Positions 52,537 to 62,600 of a stretch of DNA of 64,000 nucleotides are shown here, one piece after another. The stretch's first letter is position 1; the number at the start of each line of letters is the position of its first letter. A program made the translations under genes and the position numbers. The notes under the pieces were generated by a model that was given only the letters and a program-made list of their open reading frames with translations, had not been told where the DNA came from and ran no database searches. The stretch spans positions 1 through 64,000 of the forward strand of contig NZ_JAGGDJ010000017.1 of the NCBI RefSeq assembly GCF_017652985.1. Reading direction: 5' to 3'. The stretch comes from Paenibacillus artemisiicola. Its GTDB lineage: Bacteria; Bacillota; Bacilli; Paenibacillales; Paenibacillaceae.

Positions 52537-54351
52537 ATGCAGCAACCATGGTGGATGTCAATGTGGATCATGAATAAGATCGGAACAAAAAAACAGTTTG
52601 TTTTCATCTGCATATTTAGCATATTTGTCTTGATTGTCTCCTCCGCCTTCATCATTTCCGCGTATACCCGAATCATTCTCCATAATGCCATCGAACATAT
52701 CGACGGGGTTGAGAAGGAATTTCAGGATGAATTTTCGAAGAATCTGGACGCCGTCGATCAATTGGTTAACGGCTTGGTTATCAATCCCACCATTAAAGAT
52801 TACTTAACGGAAACATCGACCTATCAGAAGTATTTGGTCGCGTCGGAGCTCGTGGATTACTTTATCAGCTTAAGCGGCCTACAGGCGGCGATCGTGGATA
52901 TTTCCGTCTTTCGACCGGATGGAGGCAAGATTAGCTACTACTCCCCCGCTAATGCCGAGCCCGATTATTTGGACGTACTACAAGACAAGCCTTATGCCTA
53001 TAACATGGGCATGATTCGATACGGCACGTCGGAAACAAAGCTGATGCTGGTGGGATCCTCCGTATTCGACCACAAGATCATCAATTCCCGGACCAACGAC
53101 GATCCGCTGCTTGGCACTGTAGTAGTCGCCGTAGATCCCAGTATGCTAAGCCAACGGTTGAATAGCTTCTTAGATACGGATACGATCCGCTACATGGTTA
53201 TAGACAGAGGCGGGAATGTTGTTCTCGGAAATATCGGCGATAACGATCTCAGGGATCGGCAGCTGATGGAAGCGATAGAGAAGGCGAAGAACGACAGGAA
53301 GCCATTGGAAACGAAGCAATACCGAATCAAATCGGATGAGATCGCCATTAACGGCGGCTCCATCCTTACGATCATCGATAAGGGCGCAATGTTTCGGCCC
53401 GTGCAAAAGTCATTATTATCCAGCGGCGGTATTTTGGGCTGCGCCATCATCCTTCTTGTGGTCATGTACATCGCGGCGGCGAGATCCATTATTCGGCCCA
53501 TCGATTATTTGATTCGCTTCTTGCGGGGAATGCGCCATGATGATATCGGCAATCTACAGGAACGAATACCGGCCGTAGGGAATCGCGACGCCGTTCTCCT
53601 GTATACGGCATTCAATCATATGCTTGGCGAGATCCATGAGCTGACGCATCGGCTCATTGCAAACAATACGCTGCTTTATCAGAGCGAAATCGCGCAGAAG
53701 CAGTCGGAAATCGCGCTGTTACGGTCACAGATCAATCCGCATTTTTTGTACAATACGCTTGAAGTGATCCGATCGATCTCCGTCATTACGAGGGTTCCCG
53801 AGATCGAACAAACGACAAAATCGCTCGCGAAAATCATGCGCTATAGCATTAAAGGCTATGATAACGTAAGTCTTGCCGAGGAAATGTCCATTGTGAAGGA
53901 CTATATCAACATTCAGAATGCGCGGTTTAAAGACCGGTTCGTGACGGAGTTTATCGTGGACGAAGCGGCTTATGCATGCGTCATTCCTAAAATGTGTTTG
54001 CAGCCTGTAGTGGAAAATGCATTCGTCCATGGACTGGAATTGCTCCCTGGCAGCGGAAGGCTCAAAATTACGGCAGAAAAGAAAGACGACATGACATTAC
54101 GGATTACCGTCGAGGACAACGGCCCCGGAATGGATGAAGATCTCTTGCGACAAATCAACGAGCAACTAAGCACAAACGCTTTTATGGCACATTCCTCCCA
54201 TGTGACGGGAATCGGTCTCGTGAATGTGAATGCCCGAATACGGATGGTACAGCCCAATGGCGATTATGGCATTCGAATCGGCAGCCGGGCGGGAGAAGGA
54301 ACCAAGGTGACGATAACCTTTTTCTTGGAGGAGCTGAAAAAAGGTGTTTAA
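52537..54351 (+). CDS. YesM-type sensor histidine kinase
   Basis: About 604 residues: a membrane segment (~21-43), an extracellular Cache-like sensor (~45-295), a second membrane segment (~296-318), HAMP (~320-370), a His_kinase domain with QINPHFLYNTLEVI (His ~400), and an HATPase domain with VVENAFVHG and DNGPGMD. The LytS/YesM class lacks a normal HisKA. Such kinases usually control an adjacent sugar importer through an AraC-type regulator, as here. The start is uncertain because no strong site precedes ATG 52537; ATGs at 52561 and 52570 are alternatives. The gene overlaps the regulator by 8 nt. Confidence 0.93.
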   Translation: MQQPWWMSMWIMNKIGTKKQFVFICIFSIFVLIVSSAFIISAYTRIILHNAIEHIDGVEKEFQDEFSKNLDAVDQLVNGLVINPTIKDYLTETSTYQKYLVASELVDYFISLSGLQAAIVDISVFRPDGGKISYYSPANAEPDYLDVLQDKPYAYNMGMIRYGTSETKLMLVGSSVFDHKIINSRTNDDPLLGTVVVAVDPSMLSQRLNSFLDTDTIRYMVIDRGGNVVLGNIGDNDLRDRQLMEAIEKAKNDRKPLETKQYRIKSDEIAINGGSILTIIDKGAMFRPVQKSLLSSGGILGCAIILLVVMYIAAARSIIRPIDYLIRFLRGMRHDDIGNLQERIPAVGNRDAVLLYTAFNHMLGEIHELTHRLIANNTLLYQSEIAQKQSEIALLRSQINPHFLYNTLEVIRSISVITRVPEIEQTTKSLAKIMRYSIKGYDNVSLAEEMSIVKDYINIQNARFKDRFVTEFIVDEAAYACVIPKMCLQPVVENAFVHGLELLPGSGRLKITAEKKDDMTLRITVEDNGPGMDEDLLRQINEQLSTNAFMAHSSHVTGIGLVNVNARIRMVQPNGDYGIRIGSRAGEGTKVTITFFLEELKKGV

Positions 54352-55765
54352 AGTTTTTTTGGCCGACGATGAGCCGTACATTTTGGAAGCTTTGAAAATA
54401 GGCATACCTTGGGAAAAATACGGCTTTACGGTTTGCGGAACGGCCGGCGACGGGCAAAGCGCATTCGAAACCATCGTGAAATTACGGCCTGATCTCGTTT
54501 TTACGGATATCAAGATGCCCTGTTCGGATGGCTTGGAGTTGACGTCTCGCATAAAAGAACGGTTTCCAGAAACGATATGTATCATCATAAGCGGGTATGC
54601 CGAGTTTGAATATGCCCGAACCGCGATTAGCTTCGGTGTAGACGGATATTCCTTGAAGCCTATCGAAGAAGAGGAAATCATAGAGCATCTCAGAAAATCC
54701 AACGAACTATTAATGAACCGGTCAAAGGCGAAAACCAACGAATATTTTCTGGACGTGATTGAAAATAACGATAAAGGGACGTTTAACGAGAAATTCGCAA
54801 GCGATAAAACGTGGTTTATCCTTTCCAACGGTGGCAGAATGACTGCTTTGGAGCACCGGAGCGGGGTTATTTACTGTAAAATCGCGAAAAAACAATGGTT
54901 ATACCTAACCGATGCCCCTTATTCGGAAGAATCGTTGGACAAATTTGCGGGAGAAGAGGTTCTCGGGGTCGGCGTTTTAGAATACGACAGGCATACATCC
55001 GAGTTAGCGGCCTGCGTCAATGAGGTTGTCATTCGTTCTTATGGTTACTTTATGACGGCGCGAGGTCGGGTCAGGCTGGCACAATATAATGAAAACGAAA
55101 TACGCCGTTACCAATGGACCCTGGGTTATCTAGCGCAGCAAGTACAACATAAGGATGCGGCCGCGGCCGAACAAACATTGAAAGCCCTGTCCGCCATGAT
55201 GGAAACCGTCAGCATCGCGGAAATGACGCGATCTTTCAGGGTGCTGGAAGTTTTATCCGGTCATGAAGCCGAAAATACGGACGATGAGTGTTTGGCGGAG
55301 GGCGGAATGTCGCTTTTAGCGGAAAAATGGGAGAGCGGCCGAGCGTTTTTGGCGTACTTTCAAGAGGCCATTAGAAGTCTTCTGTATCCGGCAAGCAGCA
55401 AGGCTGCCCGATATCCGGCTAACGCTTTGATTTCCGATGTCCTTTTTTATCTTCGGGAGCATAGCAAAGAAACGATTAAGCTCGATGATTTGTCCGCTCG
55501 TTTCCATATCAATCAGGCCTATCTCTCGAAGCTATTCAAAAAAGAAATCGGGGTAACGCCCGCAAAGTACATGACGCAATTAAAAATGGAAAAGGCCTGC
55601 TCCCTTCTGGCCGGAACAAATCTGAGCATCAATGACGTGGCTCAGGAAGTCGGGTATGAAGATTACCTGTATTTTAGAAAAGTATTCAAGAATACGCTGG
55701 GGATTACCCCCTCGGCCTTTCGCGGCAAGCAGATTCCGCCGATGAAATCCCTGGTCAAATTATAA
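54344..55765 (+). CDS. YesN-type AraC-family response regulator
   Basis: 473 residues: a receiver domain (VFLADDEPYILEAL; phospho-acceptor in VFTDIKMPCSDG, Lys in YSLKPIEEEE), a ~240-residue middle region of unknown fold, and a C-terminal AraC double HTH (~370-470; LSARFHINQAYLSKLFKKEIG and INDVAQEVGYEDYLYFRKVFK region). GTG 54344 follows GGAGGAG by ~9 nt. It is the partner of the overlapping kinase and probably activates the downstream importer genes. Confidence 0.94.
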   Translation: MFKVFLADDEPYILEALKIGIPWEKYGFTVCGTAGDGQSAFETIVKLRPDLVFTDIKMPCSDGLELTSRIKERFPETICIIISGYAEFEYARTAISFGVDGYSLKPIEEEEIIEHLRKSNELLMNRSKAKTNEYFLDVIENNDKGTFNEKFASDKTWFILSNGGRMTALEHRSGVIYCKIAKKQWLYLTDAPYSEESLDKFAGEEVLGVGVLEYDRHTSELAACVNEVVIRSYGYFMTARGRVRLAQYNENEIRRYQWTLGYLAQQVQHKDAAAAEQTLKALSAMMETVSIAEMTRSFRVLEVLSGHEAENTDDECLAEGGMSLLAEKWESGRAFLAYFQEAIRSLLYPASSKAARYPANALISDVLFYLREHSKETIKLDDLSARFHINQAYLSKLFKKEIGVTPAKYMTQLKMEKACSLLAGTNLSINDVAQEVGYEDYLYFRKVFKNTLGITPSAFRGKQIPPMKSLVKL

Positions 55766-55994
55766 CGGGGAGCGTGAACCGCCTTCGACGTTTCCCCGCA
55801 CTCTACCCCGAAGATCCGCCAATCGGCGGAAGTTGGTACCTCTCGCAAATCACCGAACGTTTCACTCGCGACTACACTCGCCAATGCGTCCACGGCGAGT
55901 TTTTTTACATAAATCTGAGCGGATTTTTCTATACGAAACCAAAACGCGGTTAGCTACAATGAAGGCATCAAGGGTGAGGAGGCTTGTAATTGGC

Positions 55995-56906
55995 TTGCAC
56001 AAAAAAAGACTGAAGCTGGAGCTTCGCAAAAATTACGATTTGTATATCATGATTTTGCCGCTGATCCTGTATTATGCCGTTTTTTATTTTTGGCCCCTTT
56101 ACGGCATTCAAGTCTCATTCAGAGACTACATACCGTCCTTAGGCTTTGCCGGCAGTCCGTTTGTCGGGCTGAAGCACTTTGAAAATTTCTTTGCGTTGTC
56201 GACAAGCTGGACGCTGATCCTAAATACGCTTCGGATCAGCGCATTGACGCTCTTGTTCTCGTTTCCGGTGCCGATTATTTTGGCCTTGATGCTGAATGCC
56301 CTTGGACATCGGAAATTAAGAAGGCTTGTTCAGACGGTCATCTTTGCCCCCCATTTCGTTTCCATCGTGGTTGTCGTGGGCATGTTGAATGTCTTTTTAA
56401 ACAGTCAGGTGGGCGTCGTCAATCAGCTGATCGAAAGGCTGGGTATGGAGAAGATCGACTTCATGAACAGCGCCGCTTCTTTCATCCCGGTTTATATTTT
56501 GTCGGGGCTGTGGAGTAACGCCGGCTGGAGCACCATCATATACACGGGTGCGCTAACGTCAATTGATAGCGAGTTATATGAAGCGGCCACGATCGACGGC
56601 GCCTCCAAATTTCAGACCATTCGTTATATCGATTTACCGGCGATTATCCCTACGATGTCCATCATCTTCATTATGGACATCGGGCATTTGATGAGCGTCG
56701 GATGGGAGAAGGTCTACCTGATGCAGAACTCGCTAAACCTGTCGGTGAGCGAGATCATTTCGACCTATACCTACAAAACGGGTATTCTTCACGGCCAGGT
56801 TTCGTATTCTGCCGCCATCGGCCTGTTCAATTCCGTCGTCAATGTCGTTCTTTTATTATTCGCGAACAAACTGACCAAGAAATTGTCCAATACGGGAATT
56901 TGGTAG
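55995..56906 (+). CDS. LplB/YteP-type ABC importer permease
   Basis: A ~303-residue CUT1 permease with six membrane segments starting DLYIMILPLILYYAVFYFWPLYGIQVSF and an EAA loop YEAATIDGASKFQTIRYIDLPAI. The start is doubtful: GAGGAGG (55976-55982) is 12 nt before TTG 55995 and 6 nt before an ATT; ATG 55959 (315 residues) lies upstream of that site and lacks one of its own. It follows the YesM/YesN pair and is the first importer gene. There is no ATPase gene nearby. Confidence 0.9.
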   Translation: MHKKRLKLELRKNYDLYIMILPLILYYAVFYFWPLYGIQVSFRDYIPSLGFAGSPFVGLKHFENFFALSTSWTLILNTLRISALTLLFSFPVPIILALMLNALGHRKLRRLVQTVIFAPHFVSIVVVVGMLNVFLNSQVGVVNQLIERLGMEKIDFMNSAASFIPVYILSGLWSNAGWSTIIYTGALTSIDSELYEAATIDGASKFQTIRYIDLPAIIPTMSIIFIMDIGHLMSVGWEKVYLMQNSLNLSVSEIISTYTYKTGILHGQVSYSAAIGLFNSVVNVVLLLFANKLTKKLSNTGIW

Positions 56907-56928
56907 AGGGAGCAAAGGAAGGAATGCT

Positions 56929-57834
56929 ATGCGGTTTCTGACGGTTGATCGAAATAGCGACAGCGTATTCAAGCTGACGAACGCGTTGTTGATTGTGGCG
57001 TTCGCGGCCGCCGTCTTTTATCCGATTTACCTGGTCGCGATTGCGGCGGTCAGCACGCCGAGGGAAGTCATGAACGGGAACGTGTTGTTTTGGCCGACGG
57101 GGAATAATTTCAGCGGTTTCCAGCGCGTATTTAGCGATGCTTCCATTCTCCGAAGCTATGTCAATACCGTTTTCTATACGGCCGTGGGAACGGCCATTAA
57201 TCTGGTTATTACCTTGACGAGCGCCTTTGTATTGACCAGGAAAGATTTTCTGCTTAGGAAACCTATCAATTTGCTCATTGTGTGTACGATGTTCTTCAGC
57301 GGCGGCATGATTCCAACCTTTCTTGTGGTCAGACAGCTCCATATGCTGGATACGATCTGGTCGCTGGTGCTGCCGGGAGCCGTCTCCGCATGGAATCTAA
57401 TCGTAGCCAGAACGTTTTTTACCACAACCATACCGGCAGAGCTGCATGATGCGGCAAGCATCGACGGCTGCAGCAACTTTAAGTTTTATGTAAAGGTTGT
57501 CCTTCCCACATCGTCAACGGTCATTGCGGTCATCGGATTATTTTATGCGGTGGAGCATTGGAATTCCTATTGGAGCGCGCTTCTGTACATGCGGTCACCG
57601 GAAAAATACCCGCTGCAGCTTGTGTTGCGCGACATTTTATTGCAAAGCCAAATTTCCGTGCAAATGCTTCAGGGCGACGTGAATGACGGGAATACGATGG
57701 CGCGCATGCTGGAAATTGCCGAATCCGTTAAGTATGTCGTAGCGCTCGTGGCTTGTTTGCCTATTATGCTGGTGTTCCCGTTCGTAGATAAATATTTTGT
57801 GAGAGGCATTATGGTGGGAGCGATCAAAGGCTAG
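56929..57834 (+). CDS. YtcP/LplC-type ABC importer permease
   Basis: A 301-residue second permease with six membrane segments, the family-typical FFSGGMIPTFLVVRQLHMLDTIWSLVLPG and EAA loop HDAASIDGCSNFKFYVKVVLP, ending GIMVGAIKG. A GGAAGGAA site precedes the ATG. It lies 22 bp after the first permease and 69 bp before the binding protein, and forms the importer with them. Confidence 0.93.
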   Translation: MRFLTVDRNSDSVFKLTNALLIVAFAAAVFYPIYLVAIAAVSTPREVMNGNVLFWPTGNNFSGFQRVFSDASILRSYVNTVFYTAVGTAINLVITLTSAFVLTRKDFLLRKPINLLIVCTMFFSGGMIPTFLVVRQLHMLDTIWSLVLPGAVSAWNLIVARTFFTTTIPAELHDAASIDGCSNFKFYVKVVLPTSSTVIAVIGLFYAVEHWNSYWSALLYMRSPEKYPLQLVLRDILLQSQISVQMLQGDVNDGNTMARMLEIAESVKYVVALVACLPIMLVFPFVDKYFVRGIMVGAIKG

Positions 57835-57903
57835 TCGACGCATGATTTTAAGACAAATTGTCTTGGAATAGAAGTGCCACATTGGGTAGGGAGGAAACGA
57901 TTC

Positions 57904-59631
57904 ATGAATCCGAGAAGACCGCTAGCCGTCCTTACGTCCGCCGCGGTGCTGGGCATGCTCGCCGCTTGCGCTAACGGGGGCGAAAATACCGGCGCCAGCA
58001 ACACGGAAACGAGCGCTGCAGCAGCGAACAACAGCGGCCAAACAACCGAAAACGGCAGAACGCTGGAGGGGAATCTGTACCTAGGAGAAGGGCTTCCGAT
58101 CGTGAAAGAGCCCGTTGACTATTCCATGATGATTTCCTATACGCTGGGGAAAAGAGACCCCAACGATATGGCGCTCTACAAGGAAAGGGATGAAAAAACG
58201 GGGGTCCGTATTTCCTATGATTACGTCCTGGCTACGGCTGTCAATGAAAGAAAAGCCACTGCGCTCGCATCCGACGATATGCCGGATATGATCGCAAACA
58301 TCCTGACGAACGATGATATCAGTACCTACGGCGGGTCAGGCATGCTGGTTGAACTCGATGATTACATGGACAAGTATATGCCGCGCCTTAAGAAAATGTT
58401 GGCCGATAATCCCGAGGTGGAAAAGGCATCCCGCACGCCTGACGGCAAATTATACGGGTTCCCGGCTCCCAATGCCTATTCCCTCTGGCCGGGAGACGGA
58501 AAATATATTCGCACGTCCCAATTAATCAATAAAAAGTGGCTGGACGAGCTCGGGCTTGCCATGCCGGAAACGACCGACGATCTGGTTAACGTTCTGACGG
58601 CATTCCGGGATAAAGACCCTAATCACAACGGGAAGCAAGATGAAATTCCTTATTCTTTCCAATATTCCGATACATGGGCGGGGAATTTCGGCGAAACCGT
58701 CTTCGGTCCGTTCGGCGTCATTGGACCGGGAACGAATAAATTCATTCAAGACGGCAAAACGGTATTGGCCATTCAGGCAAACGGCTATAAAGAAGCGATT
58801 ACTTATGCCAAAAAGCTGTATGCCGACGGGCTGATCGATCCGGAAGCGTTTACGCAGGACGCATCCCGCTACCGGGCGAAAGGAAGCGCCGAGACGCCCG
58901 TGTACGGACTGTTGAACGGATGGACCGGAGATTTGGAAGTCGGCCCTACGCGCATCGGCATGGAGACCTCCGACACGGTGGAATACGTTCCGCTGCCTCC
59001 GTTGAAAGGCCCGGCCGGTACCCGGCTGTGGAATAACAGCATCTCCGGTCTCAACACAAACCGTTTGGTTATCACGACGTCGGCCAAAAATCCCGAAGTA
59101 CTGATGCGTTACGTGGATGAAATGTACGAAGCGGACAATTCCATTCAGGAAGTCTATGGCATGTTCGATCATCAGACCAAAAAGTTGGGAGACGGAAAAT
59201 GGCAGGGAATCCAAAGTCCCGAAGGATGGAATGGAGAAGAATGGCTAAGGGATACGACGACCCGCGTCCTTCCCAGCTATATCTCCAATGAGATGGCGGA
59301 GAACTTCCTGGGTCCCGAAACGCCGGCGAAGCCGGATGGCGAAACGAAAAAGGACAGTTTGAAATACCGGTTTGCCGAGGTCTTCGCACCGTACGCGATG
59401 GATGCGGGCAACGTGTATCCTCCGGTTATGATGTCCCGGGAGGAAGCCGAAGAGATTGCCCGGATTTTGCCGCAAATCGAAAATGCGATCAAGGAACAGG
59501 AAGTGAAATGGATTACGAATAAAGGCGACATTACGACCGAATATGACGGCTTCATGAAGAAGCTGGACGGATTGCAGCTTCCAAGATTGATGGAGATTTA
59601 CCAAGGCGCGTATGAGAGATGGATCAAATAA
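57904..59631 (+). CDS. LplA/YtcQ-type solute-binding lipoprotein
   Basis: A 575-residue lipoprotein: signal with lipobox LAAC (~21-27), an Asn/Thr/Ala-rich linker, then a large binding domain of the LplA/YtcQ (DUF3502-linked) kind with LNKKW-like QLINKKWLDELGLAMPETTDDLV, DPNHNGKQDEIPYSF, LLNGWTGDLEVG and a C-terminal ITNKGDITTEYDGFMKKLDGLQLPRLMEIYQ region. GGGAGGAAA precedes ATG 57904. It recognises an oligosaccharide or related ligand, not identified. The leader has the dyad AAGACAA-A-TTGTCTT near 57856. Confidence 0.92.
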   Translation: MNPRRPLAVLTSAAVLGMLAACANGGENTGASNTETSAAAANNSGQTTENGRTLEGNLYLGEGLPIVKEPVDYSMMISYTLGKRDPNDMALYKERDEKTGVRISYDYVLATAVNERKATALASDDMPDMIANILTNDDISTYGGSGMLVELDDYMDKYMPRLKKMLADNPEVEKASRTPDGKLYGFPAPNAYSLWPGDGKYIRTSQLINKKWLDELGLAMPETTDDLVNVLTAFRDKDPNHNGKQDEIPYSFQYSDTWAGNFGETVFGPFGVIGPGTNKFIQDGKTVLAIQANGYKEAITYAKKLYADGLIDPEAFTQDASRYRAKGSAETPVYGLLNGWTGDLEVGPTRIGMETSDTVEYVPLPPLKGPAGTRLWNNSISGLNTNRLVITTSAKNPEVLMRYVDEMYEADNSIQEVYGMFDHQTKKLGDGKWQGIQSPEGWNGEEWLRDTTTRVLPSYISNEMAENFLGPETPAKPDGETKKDSLKYRFAEVFAPYAMDAGNVYPPVMMSREEAEEIARILPQIENAIKEQEVKWITNKGDITTEYDGFMKKLDGLQLPRLMEIYQGAYERWIK

Positions 59632-59669
59632 ACCGCGGACTTGAAGGCGCGACGAAAAGGGAGCGTACC

Positions 59670-62600
59670 ATGCAAAAAATGAATAAAGAAAAATGGGTGA
59701 AACCGTTGTTGAGCATCATCATGTTATTTTCATTAATCGTGACGGTTATCCCGCCGGTCACGACGGCATCGGCCGAATCGGCCGAGGAAGCAATAAGCCT
59801 TGCTGGTAACGGCACGCCGCAAGATCCGTTTCAAATCGGCAACGAAGAGGAATTATTGTTCGCCGTCGCCAAAATGAATGCCAACGACGCGACTTACAGC
59901 AGTTCGAAGGCTTATGCTTTGGTCAATGAAATTACGTTGACTCAAAATTTCCCGATGATTAACGTTTTCAGCGGGATGTTCGACGGCCAAGGCCATAAGA
60001 TCGTTGGGTTGAATATAGCAGTGCCTAGCGGCGTGACGGGCAATGCCGGGTTTATAAAACAAGCCAAGGGCAGTGCGTTAATAAAAGACCTGATTCTTGA
60101 GAATGCTTCGCTTACTCGCAGCTTCTCGTCGTTGGTCAGAACGCAGGACGGGATCCTTGTCGGTTATTTAAGCGAGCAAAGCATGGTATCCGGCGTTCAG
60201 GTCACCGGCTCGATTGCCGTGACGGTTAACGGGGCTGCGGGCGATAACGATCATGTGGTCGGCGGCATTGTGGGCTCAGCCTATACCGGCACGGCCAACG
60301 GAACGGTCATCGAGGATAGTTTCTTCAACGGGAGCGTTAAGCTGGATGGCGACGTTGCCTTTAAAGTCGCTCAGGTAGGTGGGATCGTCGGGTTTACAAC
60401 GAATACGGTCGTACGTCGCAACATCGCGATGGGAGACATCTATAATCAGGTCACCCCAACCGCTAACGCGACCTACTTCAACGCAGCGCTGGTTGCGGGA
60501 TTACTGTCGGCCAACTCGACGCTCCAAAACAACGTGGCCTACGAAGGGACGATTCATTACAAATGGGATGTCTTAACGGGCAGCGCCGCCAATAAAGACA
60601 TTGGCAGCCTCTACGGCAATACGCTGACGACCGTCATCGGCGGCAACAACCTTGCGAACGAAGACATTCAGATGCAGCGGGACGAGGGAGCGGATCAGAA
60701 CCCATCCCGGATTACAACGAAGCCTAACGCCGGCAATGTGATCCATGCATCGATTACGCCCAAGACGCTTGCAGAGCTTACGCAGCAAAGCGCCTATGAA
60801 GCGACTGGCTGGGACTTCAACACCCGCTGGAAGATGGACGCCGAGAACGGATATCCCGTTTTGACGTTTGAGGAAGATCCATCCGGTTATCAGCTTTTTG
60901 GCGACGGCAGCGCAGCCGACCCTTTTCAAATCGAGAATGAACAAGATTTGTTGTTTGCCGTGCAAAAAATGAATGATAACGACATCATTTACAGAAATTC
61001 GAAGTCTTACGTCCTGACCGACGATATTGCGCTGAGTCAGACCTTCCCGATGATAGACACCTTCAGCGGCGTTTTCGACGGGCGAGGACATAAACTTACC
61101 GGACTGAAGATCGTAGCCGGCGATACGGGGGGCAATGTCGGGTTTATCCGAACAAGCTCCGGCAACGCGCTAATTAAAGACTTGATTATTGAGGATGCAT
61201 CGGTGACTCGCGTGCTAACGTCGGCGGTAAGATCGCAAGACGGAATCCTTGTGGGGTACTTAAGCCAGACCAGCCGGATATCCGGCGTTCAGATCACCGG
61301 CTCGATTGCCGTGACGGTTAACGGGGCTGCGGGAGATCATGATCATGCGGTCGGCGGAATCGTAGGCTCGGCCTATACCACCACGGCCAACGGAACGGTC
61401 ATCGAGGATAGTTTCTTCAACGGAACCGTTAAGCTGGATGGCGACGCAGCGTTTAAAGTCGCTCAGGCAGGCGGAATTGCCGGGAATACGACCAATACCG
61501 TGTTGCGTCGCAACATCGCGATGGGAGACATCTATAACCGGGTCACTCCCGCCGCTAACGCGACCTACTTCAACGCAGCGCTGGTTGCGGGATTCTTGTC
61601 GGCCAACTCGACCCTTCAAAACAACGTGGCCTATGAAGGGACGATTCATTACGAATGGGATGTCTTAACGGGCAGCGCCGCCGATAAAGACCTTGGCAGT
61701 CTCTATGGCAATACGCTTACGACCGTATTAGGCGGCAATAACCTTGCTAGCGAAGATATTATGATGCAGCGGGAAGAGGGAGCGGATCAGAATCCATCCC
61801 GGATTACAACGAAGCCTAACGCCGGCAACGTCATCCATGCATCGATTACGCCCAAGACGCATGCAGAGCTTGCGCAGCAAAGCAACTACGAGGCGATCAA
61901 CTGGGATTTTGACACCCGGTGGAAGATGGACGCCGAGAAAGGGTATCCCGTCTTGCGGTTTACCAGTGACGGCCAGGAGCATGAAAAGCCGCTGTACACC
62001 ATCGCGACATTCTCCGATATGCACCTTGACTATGGCTTGCAAGATAAGGATGACACGATCCGGGAGCAGACCCGCAAAGCGATGGCAAAAATCAAAGCGG
62101 AAGAAAACCCCGACGTCGTGCTGGTGTCCGGCGATACGATCAGCACCCATGGAGCACCCGTATGGGATACGGAAACGGTAAACAAAGCGACCTCGCAAAT
62201 CACGCAAGCTTTCGAAGACACAAGCAAAGACGGCAAAGTGCTCTATGTCAATGGAAACCATGATTACGAGGTTGGCCTTACGCAATACAACTCTGGCGCA
62301 TACATCGACAAAGCGATGCGCGAAGGCGTTGGAGCGTACAAGGACGTTTTGTATGAAGATGCCGACCGGCAGTCCAATCTGTTGGCCTATCATTACGAGA
62401 TCGACGGCATTCATTTTATCGGGATGAGTACGCCTTATAACGGCGACGGAGCCATAAACGAGTACCTCTACAAGCCGGAGGCGGTTGAATGGGTGGAAAC
62501 CATTCTGGCTGGCATCGGCCAAGAACAACCCGTCATCCTGTTGGGGCACTATGGGTTCCTGGATTCTCGGGGATTGACGCCCGACTATGGGATCAGCGAC

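Noticed and set aside
55895-55945. TTTACA before the LplB-like permease as another PhoP box
   Set aside because: No further hexamer follows at 11 or 22 bp, so it is a single chance match in a T-rich stretch.
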